The notes beneath the pieces are model-generated. The model ran no database searches, was not told where the DNA came from, and was given only the letters and a program-made list of their open reading frames with translations. From contig CM049307.1 in assembly GCA_026874595.1 (NCBI GenBank), positions 55,757,870 to 55,821,869 on the forward strand: DNA of 64,000 nucleotides. Reading direction: 5' to 3'. The translations under genes and the position numbers were made by a program. Source of the stretch: Sipunculus nudus. Taxonomy: Eukaryota > Annelida > Sipuncula > Golfingiida > Sipunculidae. Position 1 is the stretch's first letter. Each line of letters begins with the position of its first letter. This document shows, piece after piece, positions 23,701 to 37,900 of the stretch.

Positions 23701-26700
23701 TGAGGAAACATCTGTACTTGAACATTCAAACTCAAGCATCCAGGTTCACATTTCATATCAGTGTCTTTGGGTTTAAAATTTTCACACACAACCCAGACCT
23801 GCTCATGTTCATGTTATACTAACATTATGGGCAAGCCAACTCCAGAAGGGGCAATGTGTGGGCTATACATTAACAAGCTGAGGTGATACTGCAAGACTGT
23901 ACCAGCTGTGAAGAAATAGTTGACCTGACCGCAGGGTGTAGTGGAGGGAATGGACTCCCTGACAAGTCCTGCTGGGATTTTGCCAAGTCTGATAATACAG
24001 TCTAGTAACCAGTTCTCCAGTGGGTGTGTTTTTATTTAATGGTAATATTTACTGTGCTGTCTCCTTTGATATTACAGATTCTGGTCGCTTTGCATTATTC
24101 AGGATCAGCTATGTAGTGCTTTGTTGATCTGTAGCGGCCTGACAAATCCACAGAGCTCTCCTTTATTATTGATACATGTAATGTCTTTTACAGTTCCATA
24201 GGGTTATTTGTAGTCTAAAGGCATAGAAAAGCTTTCATATAAGAAGTGCAGTTCAAAATGAATTCCTGTACTTGCAAGTCTGACAGTTCCATTTATCAGC
24301 CCAACATAACTTGCATAGCAATAGTCAGTAAAAAGACCAAGCCCAGGATTAACTGTTGGTCAAAAGCTAGGGTGGCTCCAGTGACAGCAGTGTTTCAGCC
24401 TGTGAAGTGCACACAGAGAGGGCAACATTTGCTATTCTTTGTGTTCAGAAAATTGATATAATCCATGGAGACAGCGACTCCTTGATTCCTTGTTTGGCTC
24501 CCTAACTTTGTTTTCCTAATGAGGAACAATAAATCATTTAATTCTAAACACAGCTTTATCTCTTCTGACTGTTGCCCACGGAAACAGACTTTGGCTAATA
24601 GCATGAGACAAATGATGGCGACTTTGATTTTCGAAGGTTTAACAATAGATCAAGGAAATCGGCTGAGCTGCACGTAATGCCATCCTTTAATTTTCAAAGA
24701 TTGGAATTTGATTAATTGACCATTATTTCACCATGTGGATTTATAAATTTATGAGTGTGACTGATCTTGAGAAAAAAAACAGGATCAGATAATCATGCAA
24801 CTATGGATTTGAATGAAAAATTACACAGTTATGTCATGGCAGAACTGTAGAAGCTTTTTAATCAGTTCTTGTATTTATGGAAAGAATGTATTTTGTAAAA
24901 GCCATGTTTACTTGATAACAGACCTGTATTTCAGCAATTCAATGCTAAGGTCATTCACCAATAAGGTTAGGCCACAGAAGGTCTATGTTTATTAAATAAT
25001 ATTAAATAAAATCTCTGAATTTAGCTAAATTTTACATACTTAATAGCACAGTTCAGTCAAATATAGCAAATATGATCATCTGTTGGGATAGGAAAAAGAT
25101 TATTTCAGCCACAGAGAGGCACTGGTGTCATGCAGATACTTGCAACAAGAAAAACATCGCAAGGATAGCATAAGAAATAACAGCAGAAATATGGTACTTA
25201 GGTTACTAAGGTAGTTGACTAGTTGTCATAAATGGATGGTCAACAGAGGATTTTATTCTTTGCACCTAGAGAGAGCCCAAGTCACCAAGCATACTGAACA
25301 AAAATTTGCTATGCATTATGAAGTGTCACCCCTCTAATGTTGGAGAAAACTTAATTTTTCTCTTCAAAGGATTAGTTTCATTGTATTTGACAGCTTCTAT
25401 GAATTCTCAAAAAAAGGTATGAATAAAATCAAAGGGAATGTGTTTTAAGTATATATTATGCAAGAAAGTGAGCCCATGCATTCACAATTTATGATAGAAA
25501 AAAAAATATAAAAATGTAGGCAGGTCTGTACCATGAAAGTGTTCAATACACGTTTAGACAAATTCTGAGTGTGCTTGGAGAGGGGTCTGTTCATAGGTAC
25601 TGAAGCATAAGCCCACACGGGATTGGGTGTAAAAATCAATCCTCAGGTATTCATTGTTCAGTAACAGTTGGTATTTACATGCAGCTAGGAGGGGCAGTGT
25701 ATTCATCAACCCGCTAGTGTGTATTGTCAAGTGCTCCACCAGCTGTATTTTCCTTAGCCTGTGGGTGATTTCACATTAACATTAATGCTGACAAAACATG
25801 CATGGACAGTCAAATTTCATGCCTCAAATGGATAATTCTGTCAAACTATTCCAGAAATACTCCTTCATCTGTGACAAAACATTCACTTTGATTTAAGTGA
25901 TAAATTATAAAACTTAATATTATGTCAAGATTATGTAAAAGTGTGCAAACATTGGGGGAAAAAGTTGATTTTGCTTGCATATATAGCACATATATAGATT
26001 TGTAATTATTGAAATGATTTTTTTTATAAATTGTCAATGGATAATACTGAGAATATAGAATTGAGAAAGTAATTTGTTTATTAAGATAATTGAAAATAAG
26101 TGAATAATTAATCTTCCCTTAAGAGTCTCTTGAAACAGGATTATGAGATTTAGCACAGGGAGGGTGACTCGAGCTTAATCAGTCCGTGGCATTGTCGAAT
26201 AAAATTCAGCCCCGAACTTGCATTCACCACCAGGGAATAAAACTAAAGAATAGATTCTTTGAAATACCCTTCATCAAATAGAACTAGTACAAGCATTTAC
26301 AGGAACTGTGATGGATATTAAACATGGGATCCATTTCACGTCTCTCAAGTCTTGGATGGTTAATTGTGCACTGGGATCATAATCCAGTTTATGTTGAGAT
26401 GAGGCAGTCCATATTTTGAATCAGTGTTTGATCAGGCGTCTGCAGTGTGATTTATACAGGAGTTGTTGAAAGATCTGTAATCATTTATACCAATCCCTGT
26501 GTCATGGGAGTTCATTTAACAAGGGCTTAATACTCTGGAGTGCCTGGAAATAGAGGAGTTTCATGTGGTGCATGTTTGTCGTTACATGGATGATGATGAG
26601 GTTTTATGTCTCAGGGTTTTGTTTTCACTGGCTCCACAAGTCTGTGTGGAACACTTGAATTTAGGGTGTAAACTGCACAGTGCCAGGGGAAGCAAAACCG

Positions 26701-26918
26701 GTGAGCAGGGATTGTGGGTATTTGCAGGAAGTATCAAGAGCCTCAAATGTTGATGTTTGTGATACATTTTGGAGCCTTCTTGTTGCCTTTGTAGTTGAGA
26801 ATACTTCAATGTGTGGAGAGGAAAACCCTGCAGTTGGGTCACGTACTGCACTCGACCACCTTTGCTTTTTGAACTGGTGGTTTTTTTGGGTTGCCTGGCT
26901 CGTTTGATCGCACTGCAA

Positions 26919-27479
26919 GATCAAAGGACATGGAGTGTCGTAAATGGGAAACATGCATTCCGCAAATTGTCATTGTGTTATGTTGCACTGATCTTAAAGG
27001 GTAAGCTAGTGTTCCTGGCCCTCAGAGCTTTCCCTTGTTTAGCATTGTTCTGCTTATGGCAGTTGGCCTATCTTCACAGCTGCCTACCACTTTGGGCCCA
27101 CTGGTCTGTAATTACGGGGATATTTTAACTGTGTAATTGTTGGTTTTTCGCAGTGGGGCCATGTGAAGCCGATAGTCGCACACCAACAGACTAGAAGAGC
27201 GCCATTTGTTTTGCAAGATCCTATCATTTTCCTTCCACCAATGGTATTTAACATCAAACGAGGGTTCCGCCACAGTTGGGTAGTTTTTATCAAAGGGGCC
27301 TGTGTTGCTTTGTGAGCCCTTTGCAGAAAGACTCTACATGTGAATAGGGGGCCCTTTGGTGACTGCCGCCAATTGCTGGCTTCTTTGATCCCGTGGTACT
27401 TGTTGCCTACTTTACATCTGATTGTTATTACAGCATGAGTTGGCGGACTCAAAGAGACCGGCTGGGGCTGTGCTTTGAT
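26919..27479 (+). promoter_or_regulatory. Candidate Wnt-responsive enhancer: four TCF cores plus a helper site
   Basis: Four CTTTGAT/ATCAAAG cores in 560 bp: 26920-26926 (canonical GATCAAAGG), 27289-27295, 27383-27389 (CTTTGATCCC) and 27473-27479. A full helper-type motif GCCGCCA (27365-27371) lies 11 bases before the third core. The DNA is GC-richer than its flanks and not coding. Position in Axin and the motif pairing suggest a TCF-driven feedback element; not tested. Confidence 0.5.
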
Positions 27480-28795
27480 AAGAAGCCAGTTGGCCATGTC
27501 CCTGGCCTCAACCTGTGTACTTTATCATCAGGCTGGACCATATTATACATTCACATTCATAGCCGCTGTCTGCAGGCATCTACTGTGGACCCTTTGTTGC
27601 GTTCTTAAGAAGTTTTGTCATGTGTTTATGTTCAAACCGTTAAGGTTCAGTTCAGATTATATAGCCGCATCAGCCGGTCCGTTGGTGGTGTCACTGGTCC
27701 TTTTTTTCTTACCCCCAGCTTGTTTCTGACAGAATGCTAGATTTCCCTGTGTTGATCTCTGGCAACCTCTGGTATCTCTTTAAGATAACCCCGGACCAGA
27801 AGCCTCTTTTCATGTCGAGGTGATTGATGGGATATGATCACGATGGGTGTGTATTTAGATGCGTACATGTATGAATCTAAGTGGCCCTGCCTAGTGGTGC
27901 AGTCATTTCAATAACAAATCAATGGCGCTATATAAAGATGTGTGTATGCCACTGATAATAGAAAAGGGCTTGGATCAAAAGAGCTCCTGGCCAGCTAGGT
28001 CGGCTTTTTCAGTGGTGTAGCCTATATCAAAAGGAATGTGATCTGTCATATTATGGGAATAACTGGTCCGTTGGCTCGCCTTCAAAGGCTATGAAAAATA
28101 GTCCCTTCTTATTTCACCACTGCATATTAAGTGTCAGCTTTGAGGAGTTTTAATTAATAGTGAGTCTGTTATACATGGTTTGTACTTTTGCCAGTAATTA
28201 GTATGTGTGATCCCACCACTTCCACTGACTGTACTGTTCTCAAAGACGAATGGTCATTTTATGATAAACTTGAAAGGAAGTAATCCCCAGGAGCCGGGGT
28301 CAAGCTTGGTGCACTATGGTGTGGCTTGGTGCTTTAGGGATAAAAAAAATAGCAGAATTAGAACTGATTCTGAGAGAAAAAAGGATCAATAACTATGCAA
28401 TGGGAAAATTAAAAGAAATACTGTTATTGTATGGATTACCAAGTGATGCTATGAAATAAATTTGGAAAACTGGAAACTAAGGAGATTTTGAACAGGTTTT
28501 AAAATTAATGATGTGTGAAATGTGTAATTGTATGTATGATTTATATCAACAAATGTCCTTATAAAGAAAAACAATAAATTAATTTTCCTACTTAATCATT
28601 TAATTTAATGACAGTTAAAAGACTGGCATTGTACTGTGGTCCTGTGGGTATTGAAAATAAATCTTTGTCACAGTGAACTAGAAAACTCGCCAAAGTATAC
28701 ATGATTATTCATAAATCAATGTTTATCATAATTATTTATGTTATTATTATTTGTGATTTGTATAATAATAATTATTATTTCATGCATGTGGAGTT

Positions 28796-28808
28796 GGGGG
28801 GGGGGGGG
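28796..28808. repeat. Poly-G run (13)
   Basis: Uninterrupted G homopolymer in Axin intron 2. Confidence 0.95.
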
Positions 28809-29256
28809 TTGCTCATATGGCCAGTATATTTGCTTCCCACAATAAATCCTATTGAAGTGACCAGCATTCTTTGCATAGTTAATAAGTATCAAAACACTAG
28901 CACAATGCCATCCACATACAGTATATATAATCTACTTTTTTGCAAAGTAAATAATGCACATTGGTAACCAGGTCTATGGTCCTTGGTAATGGAGTTAAGT
29001 TGTTTCCTGGTTTGTTCAAGTAACTGTTTTAACAAGCTCACATTACATAACAATCAATGAATACATGTATGATATACTGTGGTCCAATTATTGAAAGAGG
29101 ACTCTGAAAGGGAACTGCAAATATTATGTATGCATATCAAGAATTGATTTGTGACAATTTTTAGGTGAAATAAATGATAAATAAAAATATAAATAAAGTA
29201 GAAATCTGCATTCTAATGAACACAAGCATCCACCATGGCAAAGGGGATGGGAGTCA

Positions 29257-29526
29257 CTATTGTGGGATGCTGTGTTTGCATTCACCTATTTGTCCCATAT
29301 TCCCAGGTTCATTCGTTCATTAGTACATGTCTGAATATTCCTTGATTTCATTCCTGAATCCAGATCAAGTGCTTGATTCACACAAAAATCTAATCTTTTT
29401 TTAATTGGCCTATTCCTGAAATTCCCTGAAAATTTCTTGAGATTCTGTTCAAAAATAGTATTCATGATTGGTGTTGTTAACACACACACAAACACACAAA
29501 AGGGGATGAAAACTTGTATACCTTCC
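29257..29526. repeat. Dispersed (SINE-like) repeat, copy 3
   Basis: Same ordered words as the copies at 10.3, 10.9 and 38.6 kb: TGTTTGCATTCACC, CCCAGGTTCATTCGTTCA, CTGAATCCAGATCAAGTG, GAAATTCCCTGAAAATTTC and GTTGTTAACACACACACAAA. Its end (ACCTTCC) runs into a 22-base poly-G at the place where copy 4 has TGGTGGAGG. Confidence 0.8.
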
Positions 29527-29548
29527 GGGGGGGGGGGGGGGGGGGGGG
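29527..29548. repeat. Poly-G run (22)
   Basis: Longest homopolymer in the window. It replaces the expected end of the adjacent dispersed repeat. Confidence 0.95.
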
Positions 29549-29677
29549 CAATAATTATCATTGTTGGATGAAATAGTCAAGAAAAGGTTCCAGGAGATTT
29601 GTAAATATTCCAGTAACAACTTCATAAATAAAATAGTGCACATGGTTTTTGGGTAATCTTTGTATAACAGTATTTTT

Positions 29678-31038
29678 ATGCCCCCGCCACAAAGTGGCCG
29701 GGGCATATAGTTTTACCCATGTCCGTCATTCCGTCCTTCCATCATTCCGAAATCAAACAGTTGTACCGACTTTTTTTCGCAATGCCTGCAGATATTGGCC
29801 TGATTTTTGGTGTGTGGGCAGATATAGACCAGTTACAGATCGAGTTCACGTTTCGTCCCGATTGTCCTACTTTTGACTGTTTTACGGCTCCTAAACTTAG
29901 AAAATTTCATGAAAAATAGAAATATTCATGACAAATACACATGTACGGACTTTTTTTCGCAATGCCTGCAGATATTGGCCTGATTTTTAGTGTGTAGGCA
30001 GATTATGACCAGTAACAGATTGAGTTCGCGTTTTGTCCCAGTTGATCTACTTTTGACTGTTTTACGGCTCCTAAACTTAGAAAATTTCATGAAAAATAGA
30101 AATATTCATGACAGATACACATGTACGGACCTTTTTTCGCAATGCCTTCAGATATTGGCCTAATTTTTGGTGTGTTGGCAGATATAGACCAGTTACAGAT
30201 CAAGTTCGCGTTTCGTCCCGGTTGACTTACTTTTGAACGTTTTACGCCTCCTTAACTTAGAAAATTTCATGAAAAATAGAAATATTCATGACAGATACAC
30301 ATGTACAGACTTTTTTTCCCAATGCCAGCAGATATTGGCCTGATTTTTGGTGTTTGGGCAGATATAGACCAGTTACAGATCGAGTTCACGTTTTTTCCCG
30401 GTTGACCTACTTTTGACCGGTTTACGGCTCCTGAACATAGAAAATTTCATGGAAAATATGAAATTTCATGACAAATACACTTGTACAGACTTTTCTTCGC
30501 AATACCTGCAGATGTTGACTTGATTTTTGGTGTGTGGGCAGATAATGACCAGTTACAGATCGAGTTCAAGTTTTGTCCCAGTTGACCTACTTTTGACTGT
30601 TTGACTTTGACGGTGCTCTAACATAGAAAATTTCATAAAAAAGTGCACATGTATGGACTTTTTTTCGCAGTGCCTGCAGAAGGGGGCCTGATTTTTGGTG
30701 TGTGGGCAGATAATGACCAGTTACAGATCGAGTTTTTGTTTTGTCCCAGTTGACCTACTTTTGACCATTTGACTGCTCCTGAACATAGAAAGTTTCATGA
30801 AAAATAGAAATTTTCATAACAAATGCATATGTACTGACTTTTTTTCCTCAATGCCTGCAGATACCACCCTGATTTTTTATGTGTGGGCAGATAATGACAG
30901 TTACAGATCGAGTTCGCGTTTTGCCCTTGTTGACCTACTTTTGACCATACGACACCTCCTGAACTTAAACAATTTTTCAAAACAAATGTTTGTTATTTGC
31001 CCCAGGCGGGGGCATTCATGTCGTTCCGACACATCTAG
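29678..31038 (+). mobile_element. Non-autonomous element with seven ~180-bp internal monomers; Helitron-like ends
   Basis: The left end ATGCCCCCGCC (29678-29688) is the exact inverse of GGCGGGGGCAT (31005-31015). Between them are seven head-to-tail monomers whose anchor (GCAATGCCTGCAGATATTGG or a variant) recurs at about 29779, 29959, 30139, 30319, 30499, 30668 and 30849. The first five are spaced exactly 180 bp apart. The right end has a hairpin TGTCG-TTC-CGACA, then CATCTAG followed by T. A 3' hairpin and CTRR|T end plus internal tandem monomers is the architecture of Helitron-derived HINE elements described in bivalves. No Rep/helicase frame is present. The repeat is certain; the class is inference. 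Confidence 0.6.
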
Positions 31039-33259
31039 TCTTATAATATATTTCAAGAAAATGTTTCCATGCATTGATCTGAAAATTTTTATGATCATTA
31101 TAGCTGTTAAACTAAAAAATAGCAGTCATCTGTAGAGTACTATTATTTAATTAGAAAAGCAATAATGAATTGTGCTTTTGACCATAAAATTTGAATGTCA
31201 AATTATCCCAAATTATCCATATTCTTGCAAATTTTTAACAAGATTTGTCCAGAGATTTCAAGAATATATATATTAAAAAAAATTCAGTGCAGATGGTCCA
31301 TTTTAAATGTTTTTACATTAATTTCCTCCTGCTTTTAATGCTGATTTTTATGTAGTTTGTTTGCATGTGCTCCTGTATAAAGATAGCTCAGTATGTTATA
31401 ATCTTTTAATGACCTTTAAAACCTTGAAATCCTTGTTCAGGTATTTTTAATGGAACATATTTACACAAGTGGGAGGGTCAAATCTTCAGGTTTCAACCAA
31501 TACAGCCATCAAAACCAGCTAGCTTTTTAATTTTGCTTAACTGTGTGCTTAACAGCTTTAATGTATAATATATTCAAAGTCAGCAGTTGAGAATGTGTTT
31601 ATTAAGAAATTATACGCATAAGATAATCACAGCAACATTTGAAAATGGTAGCATAGTGTATATTATTATATTATATTTGTATTAATATAAAGGTATGATA
31701 AAGGTTATAACGTCACTGTCAATGAGACTGTCACAGTAAATTTACAACAATGACAGGTGAGAAAGAGATATATAGGTAGCATAAAATATATCTCCCTGTT
31801 CAGATGAGCCAAAGGAAAACCACGGCCAGGACCTATGGACTTGTTAAATGCACTAGGTGTACAAATAGGCCTGCAGAAACTATCGCAAAGAAACCTTCAA
31901 CATGGCGCCCTCTTAATTCCAATCGTGGCTTGCTACAATGGCTGTAGGGGATAATGCTGCTGTACGAGGAGCATCATACATCTTGCTCCAGTGGAACGCC
32001 AACAGATGTTGGTCTAAGGATGAGGTGTAGGCAGTGGCCAGTCCCTCGTGGGTTCTAACTTGTGTTTTGCCTGCATCACAGACTGCCGGCTTTTTGTGCA
32101 GAAGTCCTTGCTATGGTAGAAAGAGACCCAATGGGAGAGGCGGTATGACCTAAAACCTAAAGTGTGCCCGGGTCTCATGGCCCTTTATGGAACCTATTTA
32201 TAGTGGGGCCATTGATATTTCATGTTTACACTTGGTACTTAAGAGCTGTGCAAAAGGGGCCTCATTTCCAAGCCTACAGGGAAAGAGGGCTGGTACCGGG
32301 ATCTTAATGCACTTGGTCGGATTAGATTGTTCCATGTTATCATGGGAACCTATTGTAACCCAGGCATGAATAGGCAGCCAATGATGCAGTTAAGGATGTC
32401 CGGGTCACTCATCAATACAGGACTATCCAGAAATGTACTGTTGGCAAGGTCTCGGACAGACACACCATGTGTCTACATGACCAGCAACATGTACTCTAAC
32501 ATAATGTCAACAAACATGCCGCATGAAGGTCTGCCGCTAGGTCATGATACCAAGATAATCCACAGTCTGTCATGTGTTCATTTTGTAGTTTTTCCCCCAG
32601 CCTGCTGCTACACAGAATTGTGGTTGGGCTGCAGGTGTTAACTGCTCCAAATTGGTCTCACGTGGACACTAACATTCAAGTCATACACACATAAGCAAAA
32701 TGGAGAGGCCAGTTCCCCTGTTGTATGGTGTTGAAAATAAACATTTCCCCATAGAGCAGCTTCCAATATACATGAACTATATTAAATATGCAATATATAA
32801 AAATCAAATGTTAATTTTATCCTCAGCAAAGAAATGTTGATCAAACTTCATTAGTCAGTCTAGAGTGAGTTGAATATGTAATGCTATATAGATTTATAGA
32901 GCGGTTGCAAAGCTTAAATATATTGGATTTTAATTGTAGTAATCGGACCAAATAAGCACAACTTCTTTTAAATTACTCAAGTTATATGCATGTTACATTT
33001 GAAATATCAAACTTAATATGTAAATTTGTCATGAAAATTTTGCATTGGAATTTTTCACATAGCCAGCCTTTTACATGTAGTATACTTGGACAAGCTACCA
33101 TTGAGCAGACCTTTCAAAGGGGATTGATACTGTATTTTATCTGGATCATTCATTGGGTGAGGTTTGGTAATACCTATATATACCTATCATATAATGGCTG
33201 TGGCATTTTGCTGTATATGTGATCAATTCCACCTGATATTTCCCACTTAGATAAGGTTA

Positions 33260-34110
33260 AAGAATGATATCCTGATCTTTGTCAGGTGCTCTTCCTTTCA
33301 GCAGGAGGAAATGAAACCATCTCAGTCAAAGAACTTGGTGGTAAGCTTCACAAAATAGGTACCAGCTGCCAGGTATTGCTGGTACCCAGTCCACCCTCTG
33401 TTCTTGCGCTCTAGATGGCCCCATATTACAGGAAGGGGAAATGCCTTTTGGCCTAGATGGCTTTGGATATTGCTTCTCTGCTAGAGCAAGGGTTTTTGCC
33501 AGCATGCCCAATCAGTGATTTGATCACAGGTGACAGCAGCTTTGCATGATGAATGGGGCTTGGTCACCTTAGAAGCAAACCTGTCCAATACGGGCAGCCA
33601 TCATGGGCAGCCATCATGGTCAGATCGGCTGATGTTGTCACAAACGAATATGTTTTTTTGACTTCATCAGTATGGATGGGGGACGGGCCAAAGAGGGTGG
33701 AGAAAAGTTTGGTGACTTGTTAGAGGCTCTGGAGGCTAGTGTTAGCTTGTGGTCATATCTTGCGTAGCTGTAGCTATTGTGAACATTCTGTGTTCTTGAG
33801 ACAGATAGGTTTGTGCTACATCAAAGGGTCTGGCAAATGCGTGTGTTGAGTAACCAAGAATAATACAAGGCATGTAAGGCCAGAAAAACAGACTAATCTA
33901 AATTCTTGTCTTTCATGCCAAGTGAGGACAGAAGAAGTACATTTAAGAGGAGCCTAACTGCTCCGTGGAGAGGCTTTATCAGTTTGGGGAGTTGGGGACA
34001 TTAGTGGTTCTTGGCGGCGTAATAAGTAAATGCCAAGCAAAATCCCATGTAACCAGCTCTGAAGACTTGGTTCTGTTCCACTGCTCTTATGCTCATCATC
34101 GGTTCTTCTT
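33260..34110 (+). other. GC-richer intronic island
   Basis: Non-coding patch in intron 2 with a canonical CATCAAAGG (33819-33827). It ends at C-homopolymers. No other recognised content. Confidence 0.3.
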
Positions 34111-34117
34111 TCTACCA

Positions 34118-34167
34118 CCCCCCCCCCCCTCTCCACCAAACCCCCTGCCCCCCCCCCCCCCCCCCCC
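34118..34167. repeat. Paired poly-C runs (12 and 20)
   Basis: C12 (34118-34129) and C20 (34148-34167), separated by CT/CCA-rich sequence including C5. Strong G-quadruplex/i-motif potential. The proline-rich open frame here is an artefact. Confidence 0.9.
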
Positions 34168-34952
34168 AAATCCATATCCATCCATGAATCTTACCTTATC
34201 AGATCCCAAACACAAACACAATCATACATGTTCATAATAAATTTTTAGAATCAAGACAGTTACACAGCAGGGATTGAAATTGCTCAATGACTCACTGGCC
34301 TAATGCTGCATATTTTGGAAAAGGACATGATATTTTGATGAGTTGTTGACTTGTAAACCTGTGTCAGTTTGTTAAAACAATTCACACACCAAGCAACAAA
34401 ACCACAAGCCAATCTATGTCAAGCTTCCATAATGATTTTCATTATATAAATTCTACTTTTTTCTTAAAATACACAATCATAACCAAAAAATAGTTATTAA
34501 AATAAATACTGTGGACTTAATCAGCTCGCTACACAAGTATTGACTGGCCCAGCTGGCCTGTAAAATTGATTTATTTTCATCCCCTGTAATAAAATACATC
34601 CTGTTTTGAATTTCACCTAAAAAAAAAAGTCTGTGAAGAGATTAATCTGTAATTAACCCGAGGTCTGTGCCCTGTTTATGTAAATCTATAAAACCATTTC
34701 ACAGCTGTTGAATGTCATTGACATTACTTGCCTTGTTTATATAGATAATGAAACTGTGGCTCTGGAATCCCCCAAGTTTGCAGTTTTACATCTGAAGCCA
34801 GCCCTGTGTACATATATTGCATCTGTGATGCAGAGTACCAGATGTCGATACAGTATTTTATGTCACTTGTGGATTTGGAATACTTCCTGCACAAGACAAG
34901 CTATTTCACAAATACAGATGTAGCAAAGGTACATTTCACAAACGGCTCCCTG

Positions 34953-34969
34953 CCCCCCCCCCCCCCCCC
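34953..34969. repeat. Poly-C run (17)
   Basis: Uninterrupted C homopolymer in Axin intron 2. Confidence 0.95.
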
Positions 34970-37900
34970 TTTCCCTGTAGTGTTTGTATGTTTAAGTAAC
35001 ATACTTCGTGTTTATTTATTATATATATATGTAATGTGATTGTTAACATATCTAGGTCTATCTGAACACTGCTGGAATTCAAACTTGATCAGTGTTGCAA
35101 AGCCTGGTATTTTATTTGTTTGGCCAAGTTGGTTTAAATATCCGAGTTGGTTGTTTTGTATTATGATAAAACTAGCCAATTTATAATAAGACTTAATTGT
35201 TGAATACTCATTCCCAATTTCAGTAAATTACCAAGTTGCATCATTAAATAATCTCAGGATTAAGATTATTTATGTATTTGTTTATTGTTAATCCTGCTAT
35301 TAAATTTGTTGTGAGATGAAGCAATTTACAGGCAGTGATTCAGTGTTGTCTATATTCTGGGCTAGTGTAGATCTGTTTTATAAATCTTCAGCCTTATGGA
35401 TAGTCCTGAAATAAATGTTTTCTTTCATATCTACAATATAACAGCTTAGATTTCTTACACACAGGAAATATTTGACTGTTTGCAATGAAATGTTGAGAGA
35501 GGAAGCTGTCAATGAAAAAGCATTGATTAATTTGGTCTCCTTTTGATGACTGTCCTTCGAAGCTCCATTTTGTATATTGATTTGTACTACAATAAGACCA
35601 GGGTTACCCGTTTTAAAGAACCAATATGTAGTTTCCCATGTAAGAGTCATTCTACCCATGTGTGAGAGAAATTTGTGGGGTTTTGGTGAAGAAGGATTTT
35701 GTAGAATACTCGAGACTGCCAAATAAGCTTGTAGTGCAATGTGACCTGTGGCCGACTGACTGTCCCAGGATGAGGACCCAATATAAGGGGATGGTGCATG
35801 GATCCATGGCCTCCGAGATGGATCGCTGCCGTTCATCTATTATTCAGCATCTTTTACATGGCAGGTGTAAACAGGCAGATGGAGATCAGGTTGGACGTGC
35901 AAGGCCCAAGTTTCAAGACTACTTAATTTCAATTAACGGATGAACTGTCGATGCTCTAGAAAATATAACCATTGCTTGTATCTGTGCAAAACTTGATGGA
36001 TGGCAAGTTGGCTCACCCACAGCGGTATCTGCATTATTCATCCGCTGTTTAAGGTTACTAAAGAACTGGCTTCTTGCTCTTATGTTGGCTTCTTAGGACT
36101 TAAGATAATATTATGCATATTTCACAGGGAATATTATTTCCCACAATAAATGTTAAACCTGATAACGTTTCGTGGCCTCTCTAAAGAACTGTGTAGCGTT
36201 CAGTGATAAATAGATACAAGTCATGACGGTGATATTAATCTTGTCATATTATATACACTGACAGCATTGTTATATAAATATCTCAAAATCTATCAGAATA
36301 GGTGCAAATAAAAACTAAAATGGACTTGTCTTGCCTTTTCAGAAGAAAATGCCCCAAATTGATTACATTGGTGACTCGTGAGCCAGATATTAATATTTTC
36401 ATCAGCTAACAGATTAAAAAAATAAATTGGATTATTTGTTGTATGATTTCAAGTGACATTGTTGCCACTTGCATGGAATCCAAAAACTGCCTTTTATTTG
36501 TGTTTATTATTATCAATGTATTTTTCTGTAACCTGCTGAAACATGGAGAAAAAATTCAAGGAAGGCAATATATAATGGTTTCTGTACATACATACCAAAA
36601 GTACATGCTGCTCTTGGTTGAAAGCTTGGCTGAAGTGTTTTCTGTCTTGCACGATGTGCTTGGCTGCTGAAAACAGGAAGGCTGGTTGTATAAAACACGA
36701 GACAAGACCATTCAACCCCCTGTCTGCTTATCATAGATTGATGGCGGGAAAAAGTTGGCTGGTATCAGGAATGAATTTATATTGTGTCAACTAATGCCAC
36801 TTCCATCTTCTGCTGCTCGTGTGGTATTGAATGCGCTCTGTAGCCATTTTTCTTCCCTTATGATTGATCAGACATCCCAGAAAGCTGTTTTGCAGGATTA
36901 TTATTTTTAGTCGCAGGTAGTAGCTAGGCAGCTCCTCCGTTAAGTACGTAATGCCTGGCTGGTGTCGTGTGGAAATTGTCCCCCTCCCTCCTAAATATAT
37001 CAGGGCGATTTTATGCCAAGGGCTTATTAGATAAGCATTGCTTGAATTAGAGGTAGGAAGGATATTCACCAAATTATCATGACAATTTTGACATAATAAG
37101 TAAGTAGGGAGGTATTATATTTCATATACAGATTGAAGGATATGTATAAAATTTGACAGGCTGTTTTAACAGTTAATGAGATTTAAAATTAATTTTTTTT
37201 GTGAAATTGATATAAACTTAATTTTATTTATAAAATGGATAAGCCCATGTTTTTGAAAAACTTTGACTGGCTTTTGTTTGATTATTCTATTACTGCCCTT
37301 GTTGCATTTGTAGATTTATGGGTTTGTAAGAAATTGTGACATCGGCAACTTATTAAAATGCATCCATCATCCCAACCTATTTCACCAAGTTAATTTATGG
37401 ACTTCTCAAGCAAGGTGTAAAAAAAATTTATGTTGAATGAGCTTTTGGTTGAATTTGTAGCAGAGGGGTCCCAATGAAATGTTGACATGAAGGGTTAATT
37501 ACTTTGGTCTGCTATTTATAGCATCATCTATAAACTACATATGAAAAGTACACAAAAGAAATTTGATGTTTCAAAAGCTTGTGTTTGATTGTATTATTGG
37601 GGTTTTATTGGAAATTCAATTTGAAGAGGTTTTACACTTCTATGAATGAATGAGTGACCTGAATGTACCATGACAGGAATTAGTAAGAAATGTAAGATTA
37701 ATTAACACTTGGTTTAATTAATATTGTGATATATATGGCATGAAATTGGGTTAATGATGACAGATGAAAAGAATTTGTCAAAGATGGTGATTTGGCATTA
37801 GATGAAATGAGTTTCTGTATATCAGAAAGTAATTTATGAATTTATAAAATTTTACGTTAACATACATATAATATACATATTCAAAGTGCCTTTAACCATT

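Noticed and set aside
28701-28967. 88-codon open frame in intron 2
   Set aside because: AT-rich, crosses a poly-G run, no domain.
33965-34237. Proline-rich open frame
   Set aside because: Created by poly-C runs.
35378-35836. 152-codon minus-strand open frame in intron 2
   Set aside because: No recognisable domain, lies in an intron, composition typical of a GC-richer island, no splice context.
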